64,000 bases of DNA from Sphingomonas colocasiae. Its GTDB lineage: Bacteria > Pseudomonadota > Alphaproteobacteria > Sphingomonadales > Sphingomonadaceae. The translations under genes were made by a program, and so were the position numbers. The DNA is taken from NCBI RefSeq assembly GCF_019880585.1, contig NZ_JAINVV010000006.1, positions 248,001 through 312,000 of the forward strand. Reading direction: 5' to 3'. Shown one piece after another: positions 10,307-19,294 of the stretch (position 1 is its first letter; every line of letters starts with the position of its first letter). Below the pieces are notes generated by a model that saw only the letters and a program-made list of their open reading frames with translations, did not search any database and had not been told where the DNA came from.

Positions 10307-11520
10307 CCGATTGGAACAGCCTGTACGCATCGCGCATGGACGGCGTCGTCGCATCCGACATACGTGAGCGGATGAAGCTGCTCGCGGCGCGCGAGATCAT
10401 CCATCTCGGCGGTGGCCTGCCCGATCCCGAGATCTTCCCCTATGACGCGCTGTCGGCTGCCTCGCAGGCGATCTGGGCCGACCGGGCGCTGGCGCGCACC
10501 GCGCTGCAATATGCGCCGAGCGAAGGCCATGGCCCGCTGCGCACCTGGATCGCGGAGTATCTGACGCGCACCGGATCGCCATGCGGCGTCGACAACATCC
10601 TCATCACCAACGGGTCGCAGCAGGGCCTGGATTTCATCGCCAAGCTGCTATTGTCGCCGGGCGACACAGCGATGGTCGAGATCCCCAGCTTCATCGGCGC
10701 GCTACGTGCCTTCGACGCCTATCAGCCCCGCTATCTCGGCCTGCCGGAAGATGCGGACGACTGGCGGGCGGAGACGCTTTCCGGCGCCAAATTCTGCTAT
10801 GTCGGCCCCGATTTCCGTAACCCGACCGGCACCACCATGACGCTGGACGAGCGCAACGCGCTGCTCGACCTTGCGGATACGACCGGCATGGCGCTGGTCG
10901 AGGACGGTTGCTACGAGCAGCTCCGCTACGATGGCGCGCCGATCCCCTCGCTCCTGTCGCTCGCCATCGCGCGCCACGGTGATATCGAGAAGATCCCCGT
11001 CCTCCAGACCGGCACTTTCTCGAAGACCATCGCGCCATCCTTGCGGGTGGGCTGGATCGCCGGACCGGCCGACGCGATCCGCAAACTCGTCCTGATCAAG
11101 CAGGCCAGCGATCTCGCGACAAGCGCACTCAACCAGATGCTGCTGCTCGAGGTGGTGAAGACGCACCTCGATGCGTCCATCGCCGAAGCCTGCACCGTCT
11201 ACCGCGCACGCCGGGATTCCATGCTGAAGGCGCTGGCGGACAATATGCCCGAAGCCGTGCGCTGGACGATGCCGGAAGGGGGACTGTACGTCTGGGTCGA
11301 ACTGCCAGACCATATGGACGCGACCGTGTTCGCGCAGCGCGCATTGGCCGAACATTCGGTATCGATCATCTCGGGCGCGGCCTTCTACCCGGCCGGCGCA
11401 AGCAACGTCGCGGTCAGGCGCAACACCTTCCGCCTGAGCTTCTCGATGATCGGCGCGGATCCCGCGCGGACGGGCGTGGAGAGACTGGGCGTTCTGGTGC
11501 GGGAGATGGCGGTGGTATAA
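10303..11520 (+). CDS. PLP-dependent aminotransferase, class I/II (2-aminoadipate/valine-type)
   Basis: 405 residues. The GTG start at 10303 overlaps the upstream stop (GTGA), and the conserved sequence begins there. PLP-enzyme features: ITNGSQQGLDF (phosphate loop), YVGPDFRNPTGTTM (substrate and PLP contacts), VEDGCYEQLRY, and TGTFSKTIAPSLRVGW, which holds the Schiff-base lysine. The set resembles LysN/ARO8-like transaminases. It may transaminate an oxo product of the P450/PQQ-dehydrogenase route, but the substrate cannot be assigned. Confidence 0.9.
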   Translation: MTDWNSLYASRMDGVVASDIRERMKLLAAREIIHLGGGLPDPEIFPYDALSAASQAIWADRALARTALQYAPSEGHGPLRTWIAEYLTRTGSPCGVDNILITNGSQQGLDFIAKLLLSPGDTAMVEIPSFIGALRAFDAYQPRYLGLPEDADDWRAETLSGAKFCYVGPDFRNPTGTTMTLDERNALLDLADTTGMALVEDGCYEQLRYDGAPIPSLLSLAIARHGDIEKIPVLQTGTFSKTIAPSLRVGWIAGPADAIRKLVLIKQASDLATSALNQMLLLEVVKTHLDASIAEACTVYRARRDSMLKALADNMPEAVRWTMPEGGLYVWVELPDHMDATVFAQRALAEHSVSIISGAAFYPAGASNVAVRRNTFRLSFSMIGADPARTGVERLGVLVREMAVV

Positions 11521-11571
11521 CCGTCATTGCGCGCCCTTCGGCTGCCCTCCAGGGCGGGTACTCAGGATGAA

Positions 11572-11592
11572 CTTCGATCCTGCGGATCGAAG
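11572..11592. terminator. hairpin between convergent genes
   Basis: Nine-base perfect stem (CTTCGATCC / GGATCGAAG) with a TGC loop in the 175-bp gap between the aminotransferase (plus) and the RidA gene (minus). There is no T-run, so any terminator role is tentative. The rest of the gap shows nothing recognisable. Confidence 0.4.
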
Positions 11593-11695
11593 CGCGGCAA
11601 TCCAGGGGCGCATCAACCGCCGGATTGGCCGGCCTGTGGCCGCCTCCGGCCCGCCGCTATGCTTCTCGCAACGACGAAAACAGAGACGAGGATCC

Positions 11696-12052
11696 TCAAT
11701 CCACCGCCGCGGTCACCGCGATCTCCAGCGCGTAGAGCGGCGAGGCCAACCCGACCTGCAGCGTGGTGCGGGTCGGTGCGCAGCCGGGAACGATCCACGG
11801 GTCCCAGGCCGTATTGAGTTCGGGCAAAACCGCCATGTCTGGCAGATATATCGTCGCGGTCAGCAGGCGCGACCGGTCGCTCCCCGCCTCGATCAGCAAC
11901 GCGTCGATGCGTTCGAGCACCTCGCGCACCTGGTCGGCGACGGCGCCGCCGCGATGATCGATCGCGACCTGGCCCGAGAGATAGGCGACGCCGCCGTGCA
12001 CGACGGCGCCACTCATCCGGGGATTGGCCGCCAGACGTTTGATTTCAGCCAT
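11696..12052 (-). CDS. RidA family protein (Rid/YER057c/UK114)
   Basis: 118 residues, single domain. It shows the family pattern: GVAYLSGQVAID near the start, a mid-helix VREVLERIDALLIEAGSDRSRL, then TIYLPDM. RidA proteins deaminate reactive enamine/imine intermediates. The usual arginine of true RidA would lie in the segment near TRTTLQVGLA, and an arginine is present there. It lies just downstream (15 bp) of the TonB receptor gene on the same strand. It is likely cytoplasmic and part of the pathway, but its specific substrate is unknown. Confidence 0.88.
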   Translation of the reverse strand: MAEIKRLAANPRMSGAVVHGGVAYLSGQVAIDHRGGAVADQVREVLERIDALLIEAGSDRSRLLTATIYLPDMAVLPELNTAWDPWIVPGCAPTRTTLQVGLASPLYALEIAVTAAVD

Positions 12053-12067
12053 TCCCGATAGTCTCCC

Positions 12068-14470
12068 TTAAAACGAGTAGCGCAGCGATGCGCCGTACAT
12101 GCGCGGCTCGTTATAGATGCGCTGGTTGATGCCGAGGCTGGAATTGATCAGCGACGCGCCGCCGATCTTGTACGTCGTGTTGGCCAGGTTGGTGACGAAA
12201 ACCGCCAGGTCGAACCGGCTGCCCCCGACCTTGCTCCAGTCGACATGCAGGTCGATCGTGTCGGTCGCCGACTGGCGGCTCTCGCCGTCATAGACGTTCG
12301 CGCCGCTCGGCAGGGTGATGAACGGCACCAGGCCCAGGATCACCGAGCTCTTGTGTGCCCAGTTGGCCGACAGCTCGACCTGTCCGATCGTGTCGGGCAA
12401 CGGCAGGGTGTAGCGCGCATTGACGTTCAGCTTGTGCTTCGGCGTGAACGGGAAGATGCGGCCGCCCTGCTCCGTCGGCGCGTTGGTGACCGGATCGCGT
12501 CGCGAATAGTCGAGGAACGCACCGTATTTCGCCTTTGTATAGGCATAGGCGACCATGACGTTGAACGCGCTGCTCGGCGCGATCGTCACCTCGGCCTCCA
12601 TGCCCTTGATCTTGGCCGACGCGGCATTGACCAGCGCGCTGACATTCGCGGTGCCGACGCCGAAGGTCTGGTTGAGCTGCGCGTCGTCGAGCCATTGATG
12701 ATAGGCCGCCACATTGGTGCGGACGCGCCAGTCGCCCAGCCGGAAGTCCGACTTGAGCCCGACTTCGACGTCGCGGATCGTCTCGGGCTGGTACGAGAAA
12801 AGCGAGATGGCGTTGGGGATCGGCGGATTGGCCAGCAGCACTGGCGCGGCGAGCGGATTGGTGCCGCCCGCGCGATAGCTCTGCCGATGCGCGACATAGA
12901 TCATCGTGTCGTCGGAGACCTTGTAGTCGAGCCCGATCGTATAGGCGTCGCTGCTCGCCTTCGCCTCGAACGACGCGCGGCAGGGATCGGCCTGAGCGGG
13001 ATTGGCGATCACGGTCCCGGTCTGCCCCGTCACGCAGCGGCCGCTGGTCACCTGGTACAGCGTCAGCGCGCGCTTGTCCTGGGTCCAGCGATAGCCGGCC
13101 GATGCGGTGAGCCCTTCGAGCCCGCCGCCGAACGCATAGCTGACATTGCCGAACACCGCGCGCGAGGTATCGTCGATATACTGGTTCGCGTCGGTCACCG
13201 ACCCGAAGACCGAGGTCTGGTGCGAATAGTTGGCGGCGGGCGTATCGAGATCGGCGGCGAAGAAACCGACGATGTATTTCAGCCGGTCGTCCAATGCCTG
13301 GCCCTGGAACTGCACCTCGTCGGAGATCTGGCGGATATTGAGGCCCCAGGGCTGGTCGGCGTCGCGGGCGTTGCACGACGCGGCGGTCGCGCAGGTATCG
13401 AAGTGTAGGATGGTCAGCGCCGAGCCGTCATAGTCGAAGCGGTTGAGCTGCTTGAACCGGCGATAGCCGAAGATGTTCTTGAAGGTCAGCCCGTCGGCGA
13501 TCTCGATCGTGGTGATGTTCGAGATGCCGAACGACCGTTTCCGGTCGATACCGTCGACATTGCTGTAGGTGACGCGCGGGCCCGCCGCATTCTGCTGCGC
13601 CAGCGCCGCCTGTACGGTCCCGGCGAACAATGTCGGGATCAGCGCGGACGGATTGACCGCCGCCAGGATGTTCGAGCTGCCATTGGTCGTCGAGCGGAAG
13701 ATGTCCGCGACCAGGATGTTCGAGACGCCGTCGACCGGTTCCCAGAGCAGCGAGGTCCGGCCGCTGAAGAAGCTGCGATCGTCCTGATATTTGCGCGTGG
13801 TGGCGTTGTAGGTGAAGCCGTCGCGCTTCAGCGCCTTTGCGGAGAAACGGACGCTCAGCGTGCCCGTGATCGGGATGTTGATCGCGCCCTCGATCCCGCG
13901 ATTGTCATGATTGCCATATTCGACGCTGAGATAGCCGTTGAAATCGCTGCTCGGGCGGCGCGGCTCGAACAGCACGGCGCCACCCGTCGAGTTGCGCCCG
14001 AACAACGTGCCCTGCGGTCCTTTAAGCACCTGCACATTCTGCAGGTCGTAATAATAGCCGGGCCCGCCGCCATCGCCGATCGGCAGCGGCACCTGCGCAA
14101 AATAGGCGGGCACCGTCACCTGCTGGCCGGAGATCGAGGCGCCCGATCCGGACTGGCCGCGAATGACGTAATTCTCTTCGTCTCGGCTGCTCTGCGCGGA
14201 CGTCAGCGCCGGCACGATCTTGGACAGGTCGACGGCATTGTTGATCCGCTGGGTTTCCAGCGTATCGCCGGAAAATGCCTGAACGGCGATCGGAATGTCC
14301 TGAAGCGCTTCTTCGCGGCGCCGCGCGGTGACGACGATGTCGGCGATCCCCTGATCGCTCGTCGCCCCGGCATCCTGGGCGGGTTGGCCGGCCTGCCCCT
14401 CAGCAAGGGCCGGATTCGAGAACACGCACGCCGCGGCAACGCCGCAAAGCAGATAATGCAGCTTCCTCAT
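12068..14470 (-). CDS. TonB-dependent outer-membrane receptor
   Basis: About 800 residues. I start at the ATG at 14470, which has GAGGGAGA upstream and opens the signal peptide (MRKLHYLLCGVAAACVF...NPALA). The plug domain begins IVVTARRREEALQDIPIA, followed by GTLFGRNSTGGAVLFEPRRP. The beta-barrel ends with an aromatic residue, SLRYSF, as expected for an outer-membrane protein. Sphingomonads use many such receptors for hydrophobic or glycosylated carbon sources. It is downstream of the SDR/SnoaL genes on the same strand and probably imports the substrate of this block. Ligand unknown. Confidence 0.93.
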   Translation of the reverse strand: MRKLHYLLCGVAAACVFSNPALAEGQAGQPAQDAGATSDQGIADIVVTARRREEALQDIPIAVQAFSGDTLETQRINNAVDLSKIVPALTSAQSSRDEENYVIRGQSGSGASISGQQVTVPAYFAQVPLPIGDGGGPGYYYDLQNVQVLKGPQGTLFGRNSTGGAVLFEPRRPSSDFNGYLSVEYGNHDNRGIEGAINIPITGTLSVRFSAKALKRDGFTYNATTRKYQDDRSFFSGRTSLLWEPVDGVSNILVADIFRSTTNGSSNILAAVNPSALIPTLFAGTVQAALAQQNAAGPRVTYSNVDGIDRKRSFGISNITTIEIADGLTFKNIFGYRRFKQLNRFDYDGSALTILHFDTCATAASCNARDADQPWGLNIRQISDEVQFQGQALDDRLKYIVGFFAADLDTPAANYSHQTSVFGSVTDANQYIDDTSRAVFGNVSYAFGGGLEGLTASAGYRWTQDKRALTLYQVTSGRCVTGQTGTVIANPAQADPCRASFEAKASSDAYTIGLDYKVSDDTMIYVAHRQSYRAGGTNPLAAPVLLANPPIPNAISLFSYQPETIRDVEVGLKSDFRLGDWRVRTNVAAYHQWLDDAQLNQTFGVGTANVSALVNAASAKIKGMEAEVTIAPSSAFNVMVAYAYTKAKYGAFLDYSRRDPVTNAPTEQGGRIFPFTPKHKLNVNARYTLPLPDTIGQVELSANWAHKSSVILGLVPFITLPSGANVYDGESRQSATDTIDLHVDWSKVGGSRFDLAVFVTNLANTTYKIGGASLINSSLGINQRIYNEPRMYGASLRYSF

Positions 14471-14533
14471 CGATGTCTCCCTCTCCATTGTCGCGCATTG
14501 TTCTTGTTGGTCGGGCCGCGCGTTGCCCCCGGA

Positions 14534-15295
14534 TCATTCGTTCAGTCGTGGTGCGATCAGCCCTCCGTCGATCGGCACGGCGGCCCCGGAAATGTACGAG
14601 GCGTCGTCGGACAGCAGGAAGGCGATCGCCTTGCCGAACTCGTCGAGCCGGCCGACCCGGTCGAAATGCGACAGTTTGTCGAGATAGGCCTGGCGCTCGG
14701 GCGTGCGGCTGGGATGCGGCGGATTGCCGAGCACCACCGCGTTGACGTTCACGCCGTGGCGCGCGACTTCCTTGGAAACCGAACTGACCAGCGCATGCAG
14801 CGCCAGCTTGCCCGACGCGTAGGCCGCGCCGGACTCCTGCCCCAGCACCGCGGAGATCGAACTGACGCAGACCACCTTGCCATAGCCGCGCTGGACCATG
14901 CCGGGCAGCAATGCGTGGAGCAGCATTGCCTGGGTGAAGAAGTTCATCTCGAAGATCGCGCGGAAATGCGCGAAATCCGATTTGGCGAACTCGGCCCAGG
15001 GCGTCATCGGCGGCCCGCCGCCGGCATTGTTGGCGAGCAGGTCGACCTTGCCATGCGCTTCACTGGCTTCGGCAACGAAAGCCTGGATGAATGCCGGGTC
15101 CATCACACTGCCGAGATGGGTGGTAACGTTGACGCCATGCCCGCGCAACGCCGCCGCGCTTTCCTCCAGCCGCGCTTCATCGACATCGTTGAGCGCGAGC
15201 GCGCAACCGCCCTTGGCCAGTTCGGCGGCGGTCGCCGCACCGATCCCCCGCCCGGCGCCGGTGACCAGCGCCACCCGTCCGGCGAAGCGGCTCAT
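14534..15295 (-). CDS. short-chain dehydrogenase/reductase (SDR)
   Basis: 253 residues, classical SDR. NAD(P) motif TGAGRGIG near residue 12, NNAG motif, catalytic serine in VSSISA, and YASGK as the active-site Tyr-x-x-x-Lys. The ATG at 15295 overlaps the stop of the SnoaL-like gene (ATGA), so the two are translationally coupled. It oxidises or reduces a hydroxyl/keto group of an unknown cyclic or acyl substrate. The longer open frame upstream belongs to the neighbouring gene region and is not part of this protein. Confidence 0.9.
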   Translation of the reverse strand: MSRFAGRVALVTGAGRGIGAATAAELAKGGCALALNDVDEARLEESAAALRGHGVNVTTHLGSVMDPAFIQAFVAEASEAHGKVDLLANNAGGGPPMTPWAEFAKSDFAHFRAIFEMNFFTQAMLLHALLPGMVQRGYGKVVCVSSISAVLGQESGAAYASGKLALHALVSSVSKEVARHGVNVNAVVLGNPPHPSRTPERQAYLDKLSHFDRVGRLDEFGKAIAFLLSDDASYISGAAVPIDGGLIAPRLNE

Positions 15296-15873
15296 GCGGC
15301 GGCCTTTGCGCGCGGGTCGGAGAACATCGGATTGGCTGCGTTGTTGGTCCAGATCTGGTGGCGGGTGAAACGCCAGTCTCCGGTCGCCCGGCTGAAGGTG
15401 AACAGATAGGTCCCTTCGTGCAGGCCATGATGCCATGCGCCATCTTCCTGGCCGACCAGCGCCATCTGATAATGGCACAGCGCCCAGGCGGACTGGTCGT
15501 CGTCGGAGATGCGGACGACCTGGGTTCCGATCAGGTGGCGGATCTCCAGCCCGACGATCTTCGACAGGTCGCGCGGCGGAGCGACGACGCCTTCGCGCCG
15601 GGGCAGCGCCGGTTTGGCGTGAAGGCCGATCAGATTGGTGCGCCCCTTGACGGTCTCGTCCAGCGTGCCGGTCATCACCCGTTCGATATTCTCGTCGTAG
15701 AGCCGTTCGAGAATGTCCCAGCCGCGGCTGTCGCACGCGAACGCATATTCGTGGATCATCTCCTGGATGCGCATCTTGTCCGACAGGAACTGGAGCTTCT
15801 CGTCGACGGTCGTGCGCGGGCGCTCGATCGCCGGCGTCAGTTCGCGCCAGCAGCTATAGGCGTCGTAAAGCAC
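15292..15873 (-). CDS. SnoaL-like / NTF2-like domain protein
   Basis: 193 residues from a GTG at 15873 preceded by GAGGAGAG. The sequence has the cone-shaped NTF2-like pattern: KMRIQEMIHEYAFACDSRGWDILERLYDENIE, then GRTNLIGLH, RHLIGTQVV and a C-terminal WRFTRHQIW. Family members include ketosteroid isomerases, scytalone dehydratase and polyketide cyclases. The histidine and aspartate in HEYAFACD are plausible catalytic residues. Coupled to the following SDR, it may isomerise or dehydrate the SDR substrate. Function is inferred from fold only. Confidence 0.8.
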   Translation of the reverse strand: MLYDAYSCWRELTPAIERPRTTVDEKLQFLSDKMRIQEMIHEYAFACDSRGWDILERLYDENIERVMTGTLDETVKGRTNLIGLHAKPALPRREGVVAPPRDLSKIVGLEIRHLIGTQVVRISDDDQSAWALCHYQMALVGQEDGAWHHGLHEGTYLFTFSRATGDWRFTRHQIWTNNAANPMFSDPRAKAAA

Positions 15874-15896
15874 TCGTCTCTCCTCATGATCGGGGT

Positions 15897-16640
15897 TCAG
15901 ATGGGTCCGCCGCGGCCTCCCGCGACGTTGATCAGTTCGCCGTTGATGAAGCCGGCATCCTCGCTGCACAGAAAGGCCGCGGTCGATGCGATCTCCTCCG
16001 GCTTGCCCAGCCGGCCGACCAGCGACAGTTTCGACATGAAGGCGATCTCCTGTTCGGAGCGGTTGCGCTTCATCAGCGGCGTCAGGATCGGGCCGGGCGC
16101 GATGCAGTTGGCGCGGATACTCTCAGCCGCATGATCGATCGCCAGCGAACGGGTCAGCGCGATCACGCCCCCTTTCGCGGCGACATAGGCGGGATTGCGC
16201 CCCATGCCCGTGACGCCCGCGCCCGACGCGACATTGACGATCGATCCGCCGCCCGCCGCCGCGATCGCGGGGATGGCCGCACGGCACATCAGGAAGGTGG
16301 AGGTGAGGTTGAGGCGGACCCAGAAGTCCCATTCCTCTTCGTCGAATTCGACGACAGTCTTGCCGGGCCGGCTACCGCCCACGACGTTGATCAGGAAGTG
16401 GAGGCCGCCGAAGCGCTCCTGCGCCAGCGCCACCGCGCGCGCGGCATCCGCGGCACTCGTCGCGTCGGACACCAGCGTCTCGATCCCACCGGAAACATCC
16501 TGCACGGTTTCGGCGAGCCCGGCCTCGTCGAGATCGGTCGCAACCACCTTCGCGCCGCGCTCGGCGAACAGCCTTGCGGTCGCCTGGCCGATGCCCGCGC
16601 CGGCGCCCGTGATGAGCGCGACCTTGCCCGATAGCTGCAT
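15897..16640 (-). CDS. short-chain dehydrogenase/reductase (SDR)
   Basis: 247 residues. TGAGAGIG cofactor loop, acidic residue in VVATDLDEA suggesting NAD preference, and YVAAK catalytic motif. C-terminal GELINVAGGRGGPI replaces the more common VDGG. It is the first gene of a minus-strand run of SDR, SnoaL-like protein, SDR and TonB receptor. A palindrome shared with other operons of the window lies about 130 bp upstream. Substrate unknown. Confidence 0.9.
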   Translation of the reverse strand: MQLSGKVALITGAGAGIGQATARLFAERGAKVVATDLDEAGLAETVQDVSGGIETLVSDATSAADAARAVALAQERFGGLHFLINVVGGSRPGKTVVEFDEEEWDFWVRLNLTSTFLMCRAAIPAIAAAGGGSIVNVASGAGVTGMGRNPAYVAAKGGVIALTRSLAIDHAAESIRANCIAPGPILTPLMKRNRSEQEIAFMSKLSLVGRLGKPEEIASTAAFLCSEDAGFINGELINVAGGRGGPI

Positions 16641-16766
16641 GCGATCTCCCTCGTCGGGAGCGCGACGCCGGACGCACGAAATCGACGTGGCGAACGCGCC
16701 GCGCAGCTTTCGGCAGACCGGGAATCAGGCCCCTCATCCCTCGCGACTCTCTGGCCGCTAATATCT

Positions 16767-16779
16767 CTATCTCTTATAT
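16767..16779. promoter_or_regulatory. shared palindromic element, copy 1
   Basis: CTATCTCTTATAT on the plus strand, read as ATATAAGAGATAG on the minus strand toward the SDR gene at 16640. It matches the 13-bp consensus seen at four other promoters. It is also half of a wider repeat, TCTATC and GATAGA separated by 8 bp (16766-16785). Confidence 0.55.
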
Positions 16780-16798
16780 GATAGATAAGAAAAGGCAA

Positions 16799-17992
16799 TC
16801 ACCTTCTTTGGCGACGCGCCCACATGACGAACGCCGCGACGACCAATGCACCGGCCGCGAAGAGGAAGGCATTGTGGATGCCGACGACCGCGCGCAGCGG
16901 CGTCATCAGCAGCGGATTCACGAAGTCGGCGATGTAGAGCACCGTGAATTCCAGGCCCACCGCGCGCGCGCGCAGCTCGGCGGGAACGCGATTGAGCAGG
17001 ATGCCGCTGATATGCGGCGGGATCATGCCCCCGCCCCCGCCCGACAGCGCCGCGCCGACCGCGAGCATCCAGATCTCGGTTGAGAAACCGATGATCGCCA
17101 GGCCCGAGGCCATCATGACGGTGAGCAGGATCTGCACCCCGCGCTCGCCGAGCCAGGCATAGAAACGGCCATAGCATCCGCCGAAGACGCCGCCGGCCAG
17201 CACGCCTGTCGCGATCACCACCGACCGGATCAGCGGGCTGTCCACCCCGTCCTCGGCCAGCAGGAAGGAAAGCTGGATGGATGTCATGAAATAGCCGACG
17301 AACAGGAACATCGCGAGCGCGTAGATCGGCCACAGGCCGACAAGCGGCGCGAGCGACACGCGCTCCCCTCCCTGCTTCGCGGTGCGCGCCACACCCTTAG
17401 GCAAGCCGCCCACCACAAGGAACAGGATGAAGAAGGCGAAGAGGTAGAGCAGGAACGGCGCACGCCATCCGCCCGTTTCGGCAAGCAGCCCCGAAAGCAA
17501 TAGACCACTGACCGCGAACACCCCGGCGACCGCGCTTTGATAGCCGAGCAGCTTGGCGCGGGCGACGCCCTCGAACCAGGAGCCGACGACGACGCCGATC
17601 GCCGTGCCGATCTGCGCGACGAAGAAGCCCAGCATGAAGCGCGACGCCAGCAAAAGACCCAGGCTTTCGATGAAATAGCCACTGACGCCCATGATGCCAT
17701 AGCTGAGCAGCGCACCGATCAGCACCGGCCGCGGGCCCCAGCGTTCGACCGAGAAGCCGCCGGCGATGCCGCCGAATATGACGCCGATCGCGGGCATGGT
17801 CAGAATCATCTGCGCGGCGAAGGCCCCGCCGGTCGCGCCGCCGAAATGCTCGGCCATCGAGGGAAGGACAGGGCCGAGCGCCGCGAACATGAGCGCCATC
17901 AGCGGCGCGCCCCCGACCAGCACCGCGCGCGACGCGCCGCCGCGCCACCCCGTGGGAATGCCGACAAAGGCCGGCTGCATGCGCGCGTCCAT
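16799..17992 (-). CDS. MFS transporter
   Basis: 397 residues with about 12 hydrophobic segments. The family loop between helices 2 and 3 is present as GGFSVERWGPRPVLIG, and a long cytoplasmic loop (KGVARTAKQGGERV) lies at mid-protein. No binding-site motif identifies the cargo. It is an inner-membrane importer or exporter, probably of the organic substrate handled by its neighbours. The gene has its own copy of the shared palindrome 21 bp upstream of the start. Confidence 0.9.
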   Translation of the reverse strand: MDARMQPAFVGIPTGWRGGASRAVLVGGAPLMALMFAALGPVLPSMAEHFGGATGGAFAAQMILTMPAIGVIFGGIAGGFSVERWGPRPVLIGALLSYGIMGVSGYFIESLGLLLASRFMLGFFVAQIGTAIGVVVGSWFEGVARAKLLGYQSAVAGVFAVSGLLLSGLLAETGGWRAPFLLYLFAFFILFLVVGGLPKGVARTAKQGGERVSLAPLVGLWPIYALAMFLFVGYFMTSIQLSFLLAEDGVDSPLIRSVVIATGVLAGGVFGGCYGRFYAWLGERGVQILLTVMMASGLAIIGFSTEIWMLAVGAALSGGGGGMIPPHISGILLNRVPAELRARAVGLEFTVLYIADFVNPLLMTPLRAVVGIHNAFLFAAGALVVAAFVMWARRQRR

Positions 17993-18012
17993 AAACTCTC
18001 CCTCTTTCTTAT

Positions 18013-18025
18013 ATATCTTTGATAT
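18013..18025. promoter_or_regulatory. shared palindromic element, copy 2
   Basis: ATATCTTTGATAT, a perfect palindrome apart from its central base, 21 bp upstream of the MFS start at 17992. It matches the consensus CTATCnnnGATAG at 11 of 13 positions. Confidence 0.55.
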
Positions 18026-18061
18026 TATCTCTCCGCCGTCGAGATGAAAGCGCTAAATGGT

Positions 18062-19291
18062 TCAGGCTGCGCGGGCACGGCGATATTCGAGCCGGGCGAT
18101 GGCGCGGTTGTGGACCTCGTCGGGACCATCGGCGAGGCGGAGGGTCCGCGCCAGCGCATAGGCGGCGGCGAGCGGAAAATCGTCGCACACCCCCGCCCCG
18201 CCATGCGCCTGGATTGCGTCGTCGATCACCTTCAGCGCCAGCCGCGGCCCCGCCACCTTGATCATCGCGATCTCGAGCTGGGCCACCTTGTTGCCGACCT
18301 TGTCCATCATGTCCGCCGCCTTCAGGCACAGCAGGCGCGTCATCTCGATCTCGGTCCGCGCCTCGGCGACGCGCTGTTCCCAGATCGAATGATCCGCGAT
18401 CCTCTTGCCGAACGCCTCGCGGGTCAGCAGCCGCGCGAGCATCGCATCGAGCGCCATCTCCGCCAGCCCGATCGCACGCATGCAGTGATGGATCCGTCCC
18501 GGCCCAAGCCGGCCCTGCGCGACCTCGAAGCCGCGCCCCTCGCCCAGCACGATGCTGGCGACGGGCACGCGAGCGTTCTCGAACACGACCTCGCAATGAC
18601 CATGCGGCGCGTCGTCGAATCCGAAGACCGGCAACGACCGGCCGATGGTCACGCCCGGCGTGTCGACCGGCACCAGGATCTGGCTGTGCCGCGCATGGCG
18701 CTCGGCATCGGGATCGCTCACCCCCAGCACGATCATCAGCTTGCAGCGCGGATCGCCGGCGCCCGAGATCCACCATTTGCGGCCGTTGATCACATAGTCG
18801 TCGCCCTGCCGCTCGATCCGCGTCGCGATATTGGTCGCGTCCGAACTGGCGACGCCGGGCTCGGTCATCGCGAAGGCGGAGCGGATCTCCCCGGCCATCA
18901 GCGGCGCAAGCCAGCGCGCCTTCTGTTCCGGCGTCCCATAGCGATGGAGCACCTCCATATTGCCGGTGTCGGGCGCGGAGCAGTTGAATATCTCGGACGC
19001 CCAGGGGATCCGGCCCATCTCTTCCGCGCAGGGCGCATATTCGAGGTTGGTCAGCCCCGCGCCGCGATAATCGTCGGCATCATGCGCCGAAGGCGGCAGG
19101 AACAGGTTCCACAGCCCCTCGGCGCGCGCCTGTTGCTTGAGTTCCTCGATCACCGGCAGCACGCGCCAGCGCGTCTGTCCTTCGGCGAGTTCGGCATGAT
19201 AGCGCGCCTGCGCGGGCACGACATGAGCAGCCATGAATGCGCGGATACGATCACGCCAATATGTCTGCCGCTCCGAATAGGTGAAATCCAT
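18062..19291 (-). CDS. acyl-CoA dehydrogenase, ACAD10/11-like
   Basis: 409 residues. FAD/acyl-CoA features: [61 protein letters not shown] and the C-terminal [15 protein letters not shown]. The segments around DAPHGH and GPGRIHH resemble the dehydrogenase half of ACAD10/ACAD11. The next gene, 3 bp downstream in coordinates and transcribed just before it, is an APH-type kinase, the other half of those proteins. Together they may act on a hydroxyacyl-CoA. It is a cytosolic flavoprotein. Confidence 0.9.
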   Translation of the reverse strand: MDFTYSERQTYWRDRIRAFMAAHVVPAQARYHAELAEGQTRWRVLPVIEELKQQARAEGLWNLFLPPSAHDADDYRGAGLTNLEYAPCAEEMGRIPWASEIFNCSAPDTGNMEVLHRYGTPEQKARWLAPLMAGEIRSAFAMTEPGVASSDATNIATRIERQGDDYVINGRKWWISGAGDPRCKLMIVLGVSDPDAERHARHSQILVPVDTPGVTIGRSLPVFGFDDAPHGHCEVVFENARVPVASIVLGEGRGFEVAQGRLGPGRIHHCMRAIGLAEMALDAMLARLLTREAFGKRIADHSIWEQRVAEARTEIEMTRLLCLKAADMMDKVGNKVAQLEIAMIKVAGPRLALKVIDDAIQAHGGAGVCDDFPLAAAYALARTLRLADGPDEVHNRAIARLEYRRARAA

Positions 19292-19294
19292 CGA

